7,696 nucleotides of DNA, taken from contig CABUWR010000059.1 in assembly GCA_902495265.1 (NCBI GenBank), forward strand, positions 1 to 7,696. Direction: 5' to 3'. The notes beneath the pieces were generated by a model. The model saw nothing but the letters and a program-made list of their open reading frames with translations, did not search any database and was not told the origin of the DNA. The number at the start of each line of letters is the position of its first letter. Positions within the stretch are counted from its first letter, which is position 1. Below, in pieces: positions 1 to 5,527 of the stretch. This DNA comes from an uncultured Collinsella sp. Lineage in GTDB: Bacteria; Actinomycetota; Coriobacteriia; Coriobacteriales; Coriobacteriaceae. The translations under genes and the position numbers were made by a program.

Positions 1-484
1 CAGCTTCATCAAACTCTGCCTTGACTTCCGGCTCACATACATGATAAACCCTGAGTCCCAACGAGACTCCTGCCAAAGGACCTGCAAAAGTGGGGTCACC
101 GTTCGTCACGGTCTCGGCTGCCAAACCGGCACCCTCGCCCTCGGCAGCACCCTCACTTGCGGCCTTCTCGGCAGCAAGACGGGCGCGACGCTCGGCAAAG
201 GTCTCCTTCTTGGCGGGCGCTGCCGTCTCGGCGGCGTCCTCGTCCGCATCGGAATCGTCGTCGGTCGAAGCAGCCTTCTTGGGCTTGACCGGGGCCGACG
301 CGGCCTCGCTCACCGGATCGATAATCTCGGACTGAACAACGGCCGTCATCTTTTCCTGCGTCTCGCGGAACTGACGGATGGCACGGCCGATCGTGCGGCC
401 CATCTGCGGGAGCTTATCCGGGCCAAACAGCAAAAAGCCGAAGACCACGATGATCGCGAGCTCACCCTCTCCAATACCAAACAC
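1..484 (-). CDS. tatA: Twin-arginine translocase TatA/TatB-family subunit, 3' end cut by window edge
   Basis: A membrane component of the Tat pathway, which exports folded proteins with twin-arginine signals. The start is a GTG at 484-482, preceded by GGAGG five bases upstream; no in-frame ATG precedes it. The visible 161 residues begin [10 protein letters not shown], then a single N-terminal membrane helix (about 6-20), the Phe-Gly-Pro hinge at 20-22, and an amphipathic helix ([15 protein letters not shown], 25-39). A long Ala/Glu/Lys-rich acidic tail follows (about 60-120). Glu8 is a position where E. coli TatB has Glu and TatA has Gln, so the A/B assignment is open. The frame is still open at the left edge, so the protein exceeds 161 residues, long for a plain TatA. 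From about residue 120 the codons become AT-richer and the sequence no longer looks like a Tat tail (see findings). The Tat identity is firm from the N-terminus; the C-terminal part is uncertain. Confidence 0.85.
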   Translation of the reverse strand, partial: MFGIGEGELAIIVVFGFLLFGPDKLPQMGRTIGRAIRQFRETQEKMTAVVQSEIIDPVSEAASAPVKPKKAASTDDDSDADEDAAETAAPAKKETFAERRARLAAEKAASEGAAEGEGAGLAAETVTNGDPTFAGPLAGVSLGLRVYHVCEPEVKAEFDEA

Positions 485-559
485 ACATACCTCCAAGGCT
501 CGATGTGAGTCGAGCCCGCACCGCGCCATTCGGCCGGAACTCGTCTATTCATTCGGTCA

Positions 560-565
560 AGTATA
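560..565 (-). promoter_or_regulatory. Candidate -10 element (TATACT) upstream of tatA
   Basis: Read on the minus strand this is TATACT, five of six matches to the TATAAT consensus, 76 bases upstream of the tatA GTG. No good -35 hexamer lies 16-18 bases upstream, because that space is filled by the GC-rich stem-loop at 566-593. The same CTATACTT octamer occurs upstream of the aminotransferase, which makes it slightly more believable. Inference from sequence only. Confidence 0.3.
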
Positions 566-593
566 GCGCCCGGACGCCAAAACGTCCGAGCGC
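566..593 (-). terminator. Stem-loop downstream of the STAS gene, terminator-like without U-tract
   Basis: On the minus strand GCGCTCGGACG pairs with CGTCCGGGCGC: 11 base pairs including one G-U wobble, with the six-base loop TTTTGG. It lies 44 bases past the STAS stop codon, in the right place to end that transcript. The downstream bases are TATACTTGACC rather than a run of T, so intrinsic termination would be weak. The wobble makes the minus-strand RNA the better folder. It directly abuts the candidate tatA -10. Confidence 0.45.
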
Positions 594-637
594 ATCACAA
601 ACATATGCCAAACGGCACGCCCTTTTGGGGGCAAAGA

Positions 638-952
638 TTATGCAGCGGTGATCGAAATCTCCTGGTCGACACCCAACAGCTGAACCACGCGCATTACCGG
701 GGGCTGCACATTGGTGCAGCTAAAGCGCTTGCCGTGGTCGACCGCGTGGTGCGCGGCGCCCACGAGCACGCCAATGCCCGTCGAATCGATGTAGCTCACC
801 TGGGCAAAATCGAGCTCAACGGCCTCAGTGGGCTGCTCGAGCGCCAGGTCGATGGCATTGCGCAGGCTATCGGCGTTAGAGATATCGATCTCGCCGGTTA
901 CCTTAATGGTGTAGAGCTCTGGCGTGGGGTTGGTGGAAATACCCAAATCCAT
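638..952 (-). CDS. STAS-domain protein, anti-sigma factor antagonist family (SpoIIAA/RsbV type)
   Basis: A 104-residue single STAS domain. In this family the unphosphorylated protein binds an anti-sigma kinase (SpoIIAB/RsbW type) and frees a sigma factor; the kinase inactivates it by phosphorylating one Ser or Thr. The core motif is visible: DFAQVSYIDSTGIGVLVGA with the likely phospho-acceptor Ser57 in Asp-Ser-Thr-Gly, preceded by the TGEIDISNADSLRNAI strand-helix unit (19-34) typical of STAS domains. The length is normal for the family. The start ATG has AAAGGAG seven bases upstream. The gene begins 51 bases after the aminotransferase stop on the same strand, so it may be co-transcribed with it. 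No anti-sigma kinase or sigma factor gene is in the window, so its partner is unknown. Confidence 0.88.
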   Translation of the reverse strand: MDLGISTNPTPELYTIKVTGEIDISNADSLRNAIDLALEQPTEAVELDFAQVSYIDSTGIGVLVGAAHHAVDHGKRFSCTNVQPPVMRVVQLLGVDQEISITAA

Positions 953-1003
953 GTATACGCTCCTTTACGTATCGAAAGTGCGGATAGTACGGGAAGCCGC
1001 GCG

Positions 1004-2308
1004 TTAGGCGCGCTCGGCACGCGCAAGCTCGGCAGCGACGAGCTTGACGGCCAGCACCAGCACGTCGAGCGCGGCCTCCAGGTCCTCAACCGTGGGATAG
1101 CTCGGCGCGATGCGGATGTTGGTGTCGCGCGGATCCTTGCCATAAGGCCAGGTGGCACCAGCCGGCGTGAGCTTGACGCCCAGGTCGGCACAAAGCGCGG
1201 CGACCTTTTGGGCCGAGCCCTCGGGACCATCGAAGCTCACAAAGTAGCCGCCGCGGGGATGCGTCCAAGTGGCGCAACCCGTATCGCCCAGACCCTCAGT
1301 GAGCTTGCGCTCAACGGCCTCAAAGCGCGGGCGCAAGAACTCGGCATGCTTTTTCATGTGTTCCTTGACCGCCTTGATGGTGGGAAGGAAGCGCACGTGA
1401 CGCAGCTGGTTGAGTTTGTCGGCGCTGATAAGGCCGGCCTTCAGGCGCTTGGAGAACTCCGCGATAACCGCGGGGCTCGCACCGATAAAGCCGATGCCGG
1501 CGCCCGGGAAGGTAATCTTGGACGTCGAGGCGAATGCCACCACGCGGTCCTCGGTGCCCGCCGCGCGGGCAAGATCGAAGATGTTGGCGAGCTCGTCGGT
1601 CTCGTCGTACAGGTCGTGCACGCAGTAGGCGTTGTCCCAGAAGATGCGGAAATCGGGCGCGGCCGTGGGCATCTCGACCAGGCGACGCACGGTGTCCTCG
1701 CTAAAGGTGATGCCCGTGGGGTTGGAATACTTGGGCACGCACCAGATGCCCTTGATGGAATCGTCGGCGGCAACGAGGCGCTCGATCTCGTCCATGTCGG
1801 GGCCGTTGTCGGTCATCGCGACGGGGACGTTCTCGATGCCCAAGTCGGCGGTGATGCCAAAGTGGCGATCGTAGCCGGGAACAGGGCACAGGAACTTGAC
1901 CTTCTTGCCATCATGCGCAGCCTCGTAGGCATCCCAGGGCTCGCTGCCGCACGAGCCACAGCGCCAGAACATGCCGGCGATGTCATGCTCGATCAAAAGG
2001 CTCGACGAGCCCAGCACGAGCGTCTGCTCGGCAGGGCAACCCAGGAACTCCCCCGCCAGCTTGCGTGCCGAGGGAATGCCCTCAAAGCAGCCGTAGTTGG
2101 AGCAGTCGACGTTGCCGTCGTGCAGATCGGCATCGGCATTGAGGATATCGAGCATGGGTCGAGAGATGTCCACCTGGGAGGGCGACGGCTTGCCGCGGGC
2201 CATATCGAGCGCCAGGCCCTTGGCCTTGACCTCGGCGACCTCGGCTTTGAGCGCCTCGATGGCGGCATCGAGTTCGGTGGTTTCCATCTTCTGGTAGATC
2301 GTCTGCAT
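1004..2308 (-). CDS. PLP-dependent aminotransferase, class Ic aspartate aminotransferase-like
   Basis: A 434-residue fold-type I transaminase, cytosolic, expected to move amino groups between aspartate (or another amino acid) and 2-oxoglutarate. Visible landmarks: an N-terminal helix (12-30); MARGKPSPSQVD (36-47) and NYGCFEGIPSARKLAGE (71-87), typical of the family that includes Corynebacterium AspT; NPTG at 196-199; Asp225-Asn226-Ala-Tyr228 that holds the cofactor ring; the Schiff-base Lys264 in STSKITFPGAGIGF; and the carboxylate-binding Arg399 in NIRIAPSYP. Length is normal and the active site complete. Start chosen at 2308, with AAAGG seven bases upstream; the inner Met8 has no comparable ribosome site. 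A STAS gene follows 51 bases later. The subclass is judged from motifs; aspartate specificity is inferred. Confidence 0.9.
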   Translation of the reverse strand: MQTIYQKMETTELDAAIEALKAEVAEVKAKGLALDMARGKPSPSQVDISRPMLDILNADADLHDGNVDCSNYGCFEGIPSARKLAGEFLGCPAEQTLVLGSSSLLIEHDIAGMFWRCGSCGSEPWDAYEAAHDGKKVKFLCPVPGYDRHFGITADLGIENVPVAMTDNGPDMDEIERLVAADDSIKGIWCVPKYSNPTGITFSEDTVRRLVEMPTAAPDFRIFWDNAYCVHDLYDETDELANIFDLARAAGTEDRVVAFASTSKITFPGAGIGFIGASPAVIAEFSKRLKAGLISADKLNQLRHVRFLPTIKAVKEHMKKHAEFLRPRFEAVERKLTEGLGDTGCATWTHPRGGYFVSFDGPEGSAQKVAALCADLGVKLTPAGATWPYGKDPRDTNIRIAPSYPTVEDLEAALDVLVLAVKLVAAELARAERA

Positions 2309-2457
2309 GGGTGCGACCTTTCGCGAAGCGGTACGTTGCAGTTCGTCTAAGTATAGACCGCCACCGCCGCAACGGTATGAAGCCGTGATAGATTAAGTTC
2401 ATCGCAATGAATTACGAATCGCCGCGCATGCCGGCGTGAAGCGCCCAAGGAGGCACT
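2309..2457. promoter_or_regulatory. Divergent intergenic region between the aminotransferase and the 84-aa gene
   Basis: This 149-bp gap must hold the starts of two divergent transcripts. It contains the minus-strand TATACT noted separately, a near-palindrome TTCAT-CGCA-ATGAA at 2398-2411 that could be an operator, and a short GC dyad CGCCG...CGGCG at 2420-2436. No clear -10/-35 pair was found for the plus-strand gene. The operator idea is inference. Confidence 0.3.
2350..2355 (-). promoter_or_regulatory. Candidate -10 element (TATACT) upstream of the aminotransferase
   Basis: Minus-strand TATACT, 41 bases upstream of the aminotransferase ATG, within CTATACTTAGACGAA, closely resembling CTATACTTGACCGAA upstream of tatA. 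No convincing -35 at 16-18 bases (ATACCG at 17). Suggestive only. Confidence 0.3.
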
Positions 2458-2712
2458 ATGGAGTACGGATCGTTCCAGGCCGAGGAATTCGGTGACCTGC
2501 AGCGCCTGGTCGACGGGCTGTTTTACGACCGCCATGCCATCGACCGCCTGGACCTGATCGTACAGGCCGAGATCTTGGACCTGGCGCCCGACCTCATGGA
2601 GATCGTGAACCTTTTGCCGCCCGGCTATTACGACCGCCAGTCACTTTGCGACCAGCTCAACTCCGCCTTGGCCGCCCACGGCTGGGGCGCCGTCTACGGC
2701 ACCGTAGAATAA
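2458..2712 (+). CDS. Conserved-looking small protein of unknown function (84 aa)
   Basis: The only plus-strand gene in the window. It begins at an ATG preceded by AAGGAGG four bases upstream, a strong ribosome site, and ends at TAA 2710-2712. The 84-residue product is acidic, has no signal peptide or membrane segment, and is predicted mostly helical. It carries the runs LVDGLFYDRHAIDRLDLIVQ (17-36) and ILDLAPDLMEIVNLLPPGYY (39-58). The second half (helix, then LPPGYYDRQSLCDQLNSAL) faintly resembles small DUF2795-like helical proteins, but I cannot assign it. It is divergent from the aminotransferase and convergent with nhaA, ending 42 bases before a bidirectional terminator, so it is probably a single-gene transcript. 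That it is a real gene is supported by the ribosome site, its own terminator and coding-like codon use. Confidence 0.75.
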   Translation: MEYGSFQAEEFGDLQRLVDGLFYDRHAIDRLDLIVQAEILDLAPDLMEIVNLLPPGYYDRQSLCDQLNSALAAHGWGAVYGTVE

Positions 2713-2715
2713 ACC

Positions 2716-2755
2716 TAGTCGTTTAAGAACGTCCCCAATGACTACCCAATGACTA
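2716..2755 (+). repeat. REP-like hairpin (element 1) with duplicated right arm
   Basis: TAGTCGTT (2716-2723) can pair with AATGACTA (2737-2744) around a 13-base loop, TAAGAACGTCCCC, with one G-T wobble. The last three loop bases plus the right arm, CCCAATGACTA, are then repeated exactly at 2745-2755. The loop shares its AAC-GTCCC core with the two hairpins near glk. It lies between the stop of the 84-aa gene and the terminator. The pairing and duplication are read directly; membership in a mobile REP-type family is inferred. Confidence 0.5.
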
Positions 2756-2792
2756 AAACGCCGCCTGTGATGGTATGCACAGGCGGCGTTTT
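2755..2792. terminator. Bidirectional rho-independent terminator between the 84-aa gene and nhaA
   Basis: CGCCGCCTGTG (2759-2769) and CACAGGCGGCG (2778-2788) form a perfect 11-bp GC-rich stem with an 8-base loop, flanked by AAAA (2755-2758) and TTTT (2789-2792). The stem can extend to 15 bp and each strand ends in a T-run. It sits 42 bases after the 84-aa gene stop and 17 bases after the nhaA stop, so it serves both converging genes. Confidence 0.92.
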
Positions 2793-2809
2793 CAAACTTG
2801 TATGTGCTC

Positions 2810-4168
2810 TTACTCGTCCTTAGGCGCCGGGTGCTTGCAGATCACACTCATGTAGATCATGCCGAGCACGGCAGCGGTGACCGAACCGGCAAGGATGGCG
2901 GCCTTGGCAGCCAGAACCTCAAACTGGGCCGTCGGGAAGGCAAGGCCGCTGATGAGAATCGACATGGTAAAGCCGATGCCGCCCAGAATGCCCACACCGG
3001 CGATCATGTGCCAGTTAACGTTATGAGGCAGTTCGCAAGCCTTAAGCTTGACTAGGGCAAACGTCATGCCAAAGATGCCGATCGGCTTGCCCAGCAGCAT
3101 GCCAAAGTACACGCCGAGCGTCACCGGGTCGGTGAGTAGCGTGCTCATGTCCACGCCCACTAGGCGAACCTGTGCGTTCACGAACGCAAAGATCGGCAGG
3201 ATCACAAAGTTGACCGGCGTGGAGATCAGACGCTCCATGCGGATGAGCGGCGGGGTCACGCGGTGCATGACGCGCTCGACCTTGGTGGTCGAAACGGTAA
3301 AGTCATGCTGGCCCAAGATGTGCGCCTCGTCGTCGTAGCGGTCGTCGAGCAGCGGCAGGCACTCGCCCAACCAATCGGTGAGGCTATCGAGCTTGACGCC
3401 GCACTTGGCCGGGATGGTAAAGGCCAAGATGACACCAGCAAGCGTGGCATGTACGCCGCTCTTGAACATGCAGAACCACAGCAGCAGACCCAGTACCGAA
3501 TACGGGGCAAGGCGGTAATGCTGCGTCTTGTTGAGCCACACGAGCGCGCAGGTCACAAGCGCGGCGGCGCCCAACCAAAACGGATTGGGGCTCTGACCGT
3601 AGAAGATGGCGATGGCGGCGATGGAAATGAGGTCGTCGGCGATGGCGAGCGTCGAGAAGAACACGCGCACGCCGTTGGGCACGCGATTGCCCAAAAGCGA
3701 CAGCACGCCCAGCGCAAAGGCAATATCGGTTGCCATGGGAATGGCCCAGCCGTTGTGCGCGCCGGCATGGTTAAAGATCAGATAGATGCAGGCGGGAACG
3801 ACGACGCCGCCCACGGCCGCCAGCATGGGAAGCATGGCCTGGCGCGGGTTTTTGAGCTCGCCGACCGTCATCTCGTACTTAAGCTCAATGCCCACCAGCA
3901 AAAAGAAAATCGCCATGAGGAAGTCGTTGACGAATAGCTCGACGGTGAGACCGGCCGTAAGGTTGCCCAGACCCACATACAGCGGGGTCTCCAAAAAGTG
4001 ATGGATGGCCTCGTAGGCATCGGTATTGGCGCAAATGACGGCGGCGATGGCGGCGAAGACCATGACGGCGGCGGAAATCGTGCCGTTCTCGGCGATGCGC
4101 TCCCAGATGTCGTGACGTTCAAAGCGCTTGCGCTCACGAACGTTGAACAGCTGCTCAGTTGCTGCCAT
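2810..4168 (-). CDS. nhaA: Na+/H+ antiporter NhaA
   Basis: An inner-membrane antiporter that expels Na+ (and Li+) in exchange for protons. The 452-residue protein shows the usual chain of hydrophobic helices. Key sites: LLVGIELKYEM (90-100); ATDIAFALG with Asp148, equivalent to E. coli Asp133; the paired ion-binding Asp178-Asp179 in LAIADDLISIAAI; His240 in SGVHATLAGV, equivalent to E. coli His225; and Lys361 in GKPIGIF, equivalent to Lys300. It is longer than E. coli NhaA (388 aa), mainly from a hydrophilic segment at about 253-310 between helices and a charged N-terminus. Start supported by GAAAGGAG six bases upstream. Transcribed alone: its own terminator lies downstream and the ppaC terminator upstream. 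The leader appears regulated, with an attenuator-like stem-loop (see findings). Confidence 0.96.
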   Translation of the reverse strand: MAATEQLFNVRERKRFERHDIWERIAENGTISAAVMVFAAIAAVICANTDAYEAIHHFLETPLYVGLGNLTAGLTVELFVNDFLMAIFFLLVGIELKYEMTVGELKNPRQAMLPMLAAVGGVVVPACIYLIFNHAGAHNGWAIPMATDIAFALGVLSLLGNRVPNGVRVFFSTLAIADDLISIAAIAIFYGQSPNPFWLGAAALVTCALVWLNKTQHYRLAPYSVLGLLLWFCMFKSGVHATLAGVILAFTIPAKCGVKLDSLTDWLGECLPLLDDRYDDEAHILGQHDFTVSTTKVERVMHRVTPPLIRMERLISTPVNFVILPIFAFVNAQVRLVGVDMSTLLTDPVTLGVYFGMLLGKPIGIFGMTFALVKLKACELPHNVNWHMIAGVGILGGIGFTMSILISGLAFPTAQFEVLAAKAAILAGSVTAAVLGMIYMSVICKHPAPKDE

Positions 4169-4182
4169 GGGCGGCTCCTTTC

Positions 4183-4198
4183 ACGGGAAAGCTCCCGT
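4183..4198 (-). promoter_or_regulatory. Hairpin immediately upstream of the nhaA ribosome binding site
   Basis: On the minus strand ACGGGA-GCTT-TCCCGT is a perfect 6-bp hairpin with a four-base loop, ending next to GAAAGGAG, the nhaA Shine-Dalgarno. It leaves the ribosome site single-stranded but adjacent, so it could tune or stabilise translation. Structure is read directly; function is inference. Confidence 0.45.
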
Positions 4199-4201
4199 CT
4201 T

Positions 4202-4237
4202 AAAAAAGCACGGCCCGCCCAGATGGCGGCGCCGCGC
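4202..4237 (-). terminator. Strong intrinsic terminator inside the nhaA leader (attenuator candidate)
   Basis: On the minus strand GCGCGG-C(G)CCGCC pairs with GGCGGG-CCGTGC: 12 base pairs (one G-U, one bulged G) with loop ATCTG, followed by TTTTTT and AA. It ends 33 bases before the nhaA start codon and points toward nhaA. ppaC already has its own terminator at 4377-4416, so this second one most simply acts on transcripts that start between the two, that is, on nhaA itself. Confidence 0.8.
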
Positions 4238-4376
4238 TCTAACGTATTACGCTTGCATCTAGCCTACCCTGCGCGACAAGCGCGCAAGCGCGGCCGAAAA
4301 GCAGAACCACAGGTTGAACATTATTTGTTCAACAGCACGGGCACGCCCGTCCAAGAGGCGACGCGGCACCGTGCAC
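4238..4376 (-). promoter_or_regulatory. Structured nhaA promoter/leader region
   Basis: The stretch between the ppaC terminator and the leader terminator must contain the nhaA promoter. It holds a palindromic site (separate entry), a dyad ACGGGC-AC-GCCCGT at 4337-4350, and a G/C-rich segment able to fold on the minus strand: GCGCTTGC (4291-4284) with GCAAGCGT (4256-4249). Alternatively GCCGCGC (4294-4288) can pair with GCGCGGC (4237-4231), the outer left arm of the leader terminator, and so act as an antiterminator. No clear -35/-10 pair was found; AATAAT inside the palindrome spacer is the best -10-like string. Confidence 0.45.
4313..4333. promoter_or_regulatory. Perfect 8-bp-arm palindrome with AT-rich spacer, operator candidate for nhaA
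   Basis: GTTGAACA-TTATT-TGTTCAAC is an exact inverted repeat with a five-base spacer. It lies 145 bases upstream of the nhaA start and 44 bases beyond the ppaC terminator. The size and form suit a dimeric helix-turn-helix repressor or activator. The binding protein is unknown. Confidence 0.5.
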
Positions 4377-4416
4377 AAAAAACGACCGGAGCGCGGGGCG
4401 TCCGCGATCCGGTCGT
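4377..4416 (-). terminator. Rho-independent terminator of ppaC
   Basis: On the minus strand ACGACCGGA pairs with TCCGGTCGT (9 bp), then a T/C mismatch, then CGCGG with CCGCG (5 bp) around the loop ACGCC, followed by a T-run (4382-4377). It begins 19 bases after the ppaC stop codon. Confidence 0.92.
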
Positions 4417-4435
4417 AGCGTTTGGTCAACTAAAC

Positions 4436-5359
4436 CTAGCAGGCGGCCATGATGGGGGCAGCGACCTGCTTCTTACGGGAGAGGACGCCCGGCATCCAGA
4501 CGCCGTCGTGCTCGTCGGCAATGCCCAGGCCCTTCTGAGCGGCCTCGGTCTCGCCCTCGAGCAGGACCTGCGAGCCCTCCTCCATGATGTCAGTGATGCA
4601 CAGGACGATGCCGTCGGCACCCTTCTCGGCGGCGTAGGCGCGCATGGCCTCGCGAATCTCGTCGATCATGCCGAGTGCGCGGGTCTTGTCGACAGTCTCG
4701 TACTGGCCGATGAGCAGCTTCTTGCCAGCGGGCTCGAACATCTTGATGTCATTGCCGACCATCTCAGCTGCGGTGAAGGAGCCGGACGGACGGGTGAGGA
4801 AGACTTCCATGCCAAACTTGACCGGGTCGACGCCCACCTGCTCGCCGAGCTTGGCGGCGACGGCGCGGTCGACATCGGTGGTGGTGGGGCTCTTGAGCAT
4901 GAGCGTATCGGTCATCATGGCCGAGAGCAGCAGCTTGGCCTGGACGTCGGAAAGCTCAACGCCGAGCACGCCGGCGAGCTTGGTGACGATGGTGCAGCTG
5001 GAGCCCCAGGGCAGGCAGATGTAGTGCAGCGGGCCGGCGGTCTCGAAGTCGCCGATGCGGTGGTGGTCGACGACGCCAAAGACCGTGGCGTCCTTAAGGC
5101 CGGCGACGGACTGGGCGGACTCGTTGTGGTCGGTGAGGACGACGAGCTGACCGGCCTCGACGGACTCGATCACGCGGGGCTCGGCGATGCCGGCGTCGGC
5201 GAGCAGCTTGGCGGACTCGGCCGGAAGCTGGCCCAGAGCGCAGGCCTCGTAGGTGTTGCCGGCATACTCAACCTGGTTGAGCAGCTGGGACAGGACGACG
5301 GCGCTCATGATGGCGTCGTTATCGGGGTTCTGGTGACCAAAGACAAGAACGTTTGCCAT
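4436..5359 (-). CDS. ppaC: Manganese-dependent inorganic pyrophosphatase (family II)
   Basis: Hydrolyses pyrophosphate to two phosphates in the cytosol, pulling nucleotide, protein and polysaccharide synthesis forward. The 307-residue protein has the DHH and DHHA2 domain pair. Metal-binding residues are visible: His9, Asp13 and Asp15 in FGHQNPDNDAI; Asp77 in LTDHNE; the Asp98-His99-His100 triad in VVDHHRIGDF; and Asp151 in SAMMTDTLMLKSPT. The substrate-binding SRKKQ is at 294-298 near the C-terminus. Length is normal and nothing is missing. Start at the ATG with GGAGG six bases upstream. It lies 168 bases after glk on the same strand and has its own terminator. No CBS or DRTGG regulatory insert is present, so it is the short, non-nucleotide-regulated form. 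Confidence 0.97.
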   Translation of the reverse strand: MANVLVFGHQNPDNDAIMSAVVLSQLLNQVEYAGNTYEACALGQLPAESAKLLADAGIAEPRVIESVEAGQLVVLTDHNESAQSVAGLKDATVFGVVDHHRIGDFETAGPLHYICLPWGSSCTIVTKLAGVLGVELSDVQAKLLLSAMMTDTLMLKSPTTTDVDRAVAAKLGEQVGVDPVKFGMEVFLTRPSGSFTAAEMVGNDIKMFEPAGKKLLIGQYETVDKTRALGMIDEIREAMRAYAAEKGADGIVLCITDIMEEGSQVLLEGETEAAQKGLGIADEHDGVWMPGVLSRKKQVAAPIMAAC

Positions 5360-5411
5360 GGATATCCTCCACTTGATATGTGTACTTGGACGTAGCTATG
5401 GTAGCACGCCG

Positions 5412-5446
5412 ATGCCGAGCCTTCGCAGACGGAAGGGCCACGGCAT
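5412..5446. repeat. Imperfect inverted repeat upstream of ppaC
   Basis: ATGCCG (5412-5417) pairs with CGGCAT (5441-5446), and inside it CCTTC (5420-5424) pairs with GAAGG (5432-5436) around a seven-base loop. The rest of the 168-bp gap holds a repeat element at its glk end and the ppaC ribosome site at the other. It has no T-run on either strand, so it does not look like a terminator for glk. Function unknown. Confidence 0.4.
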
Positions 5447-5475
5447 ATTTTGGGGCGCAGGCACGGGGGCCAAGA

Positions 5476-5526
5476 CTGTCCCTTTTGCACCATGTTGGTG
5501 CAAAGTAACCTGTCCCCCTTGCACCA
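5476..5526 (+). repeat. REP-like hairpin (element 2), tandem form, next to the glk stop codon
   Basis: TGGTGCAA (5496-5503) pairs perfectly with TTGCACCA (5519-5526) around a 15-base loop, AGTAACCTGTCCCCC. A second CTGTCCC-TT-TTGCACCA lies just before (5476-5492) and matches the loop end plus right arm (5510-5526) at 15 of 17 bases. Its TTTGCACCA can also pair with TGGTGCAAA (5496-5504) as a tight 9-bp hairpin. The element ends one base from the glk TAG. It reads like two tandem units, the first lacking its left arm. Confidence 0.55.
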
Positions 5527-5527
5527 G

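Noticed and set aside
1..42. A start (ATG at 42 or GTG at 36, minus strand, [14 protein letters not shown]) in another frame, possibly a gene overlapping the tatA end.
   Set aside because: Only 14 codons are visible, the ribosome site is weak, and the tatA frame is still open, so no separate gene can be supported.
605..2350. A 581-residue open frame on the plus strand opposite the aminotransferase and STAS genes.
   Set aside because: Its sequence matches no family pattern and the opposite strand holds two well-supported genes with full motifs. Long antisense frames are expected in GC-rich coding DNA.
3998..5395. A 465-residue plus-strand open frame opposite ppaC and the nhaA start.
   Set aside because: It runs through two strong minus-strand terminators and a leader and has no protein features; it is an antisense shadow.
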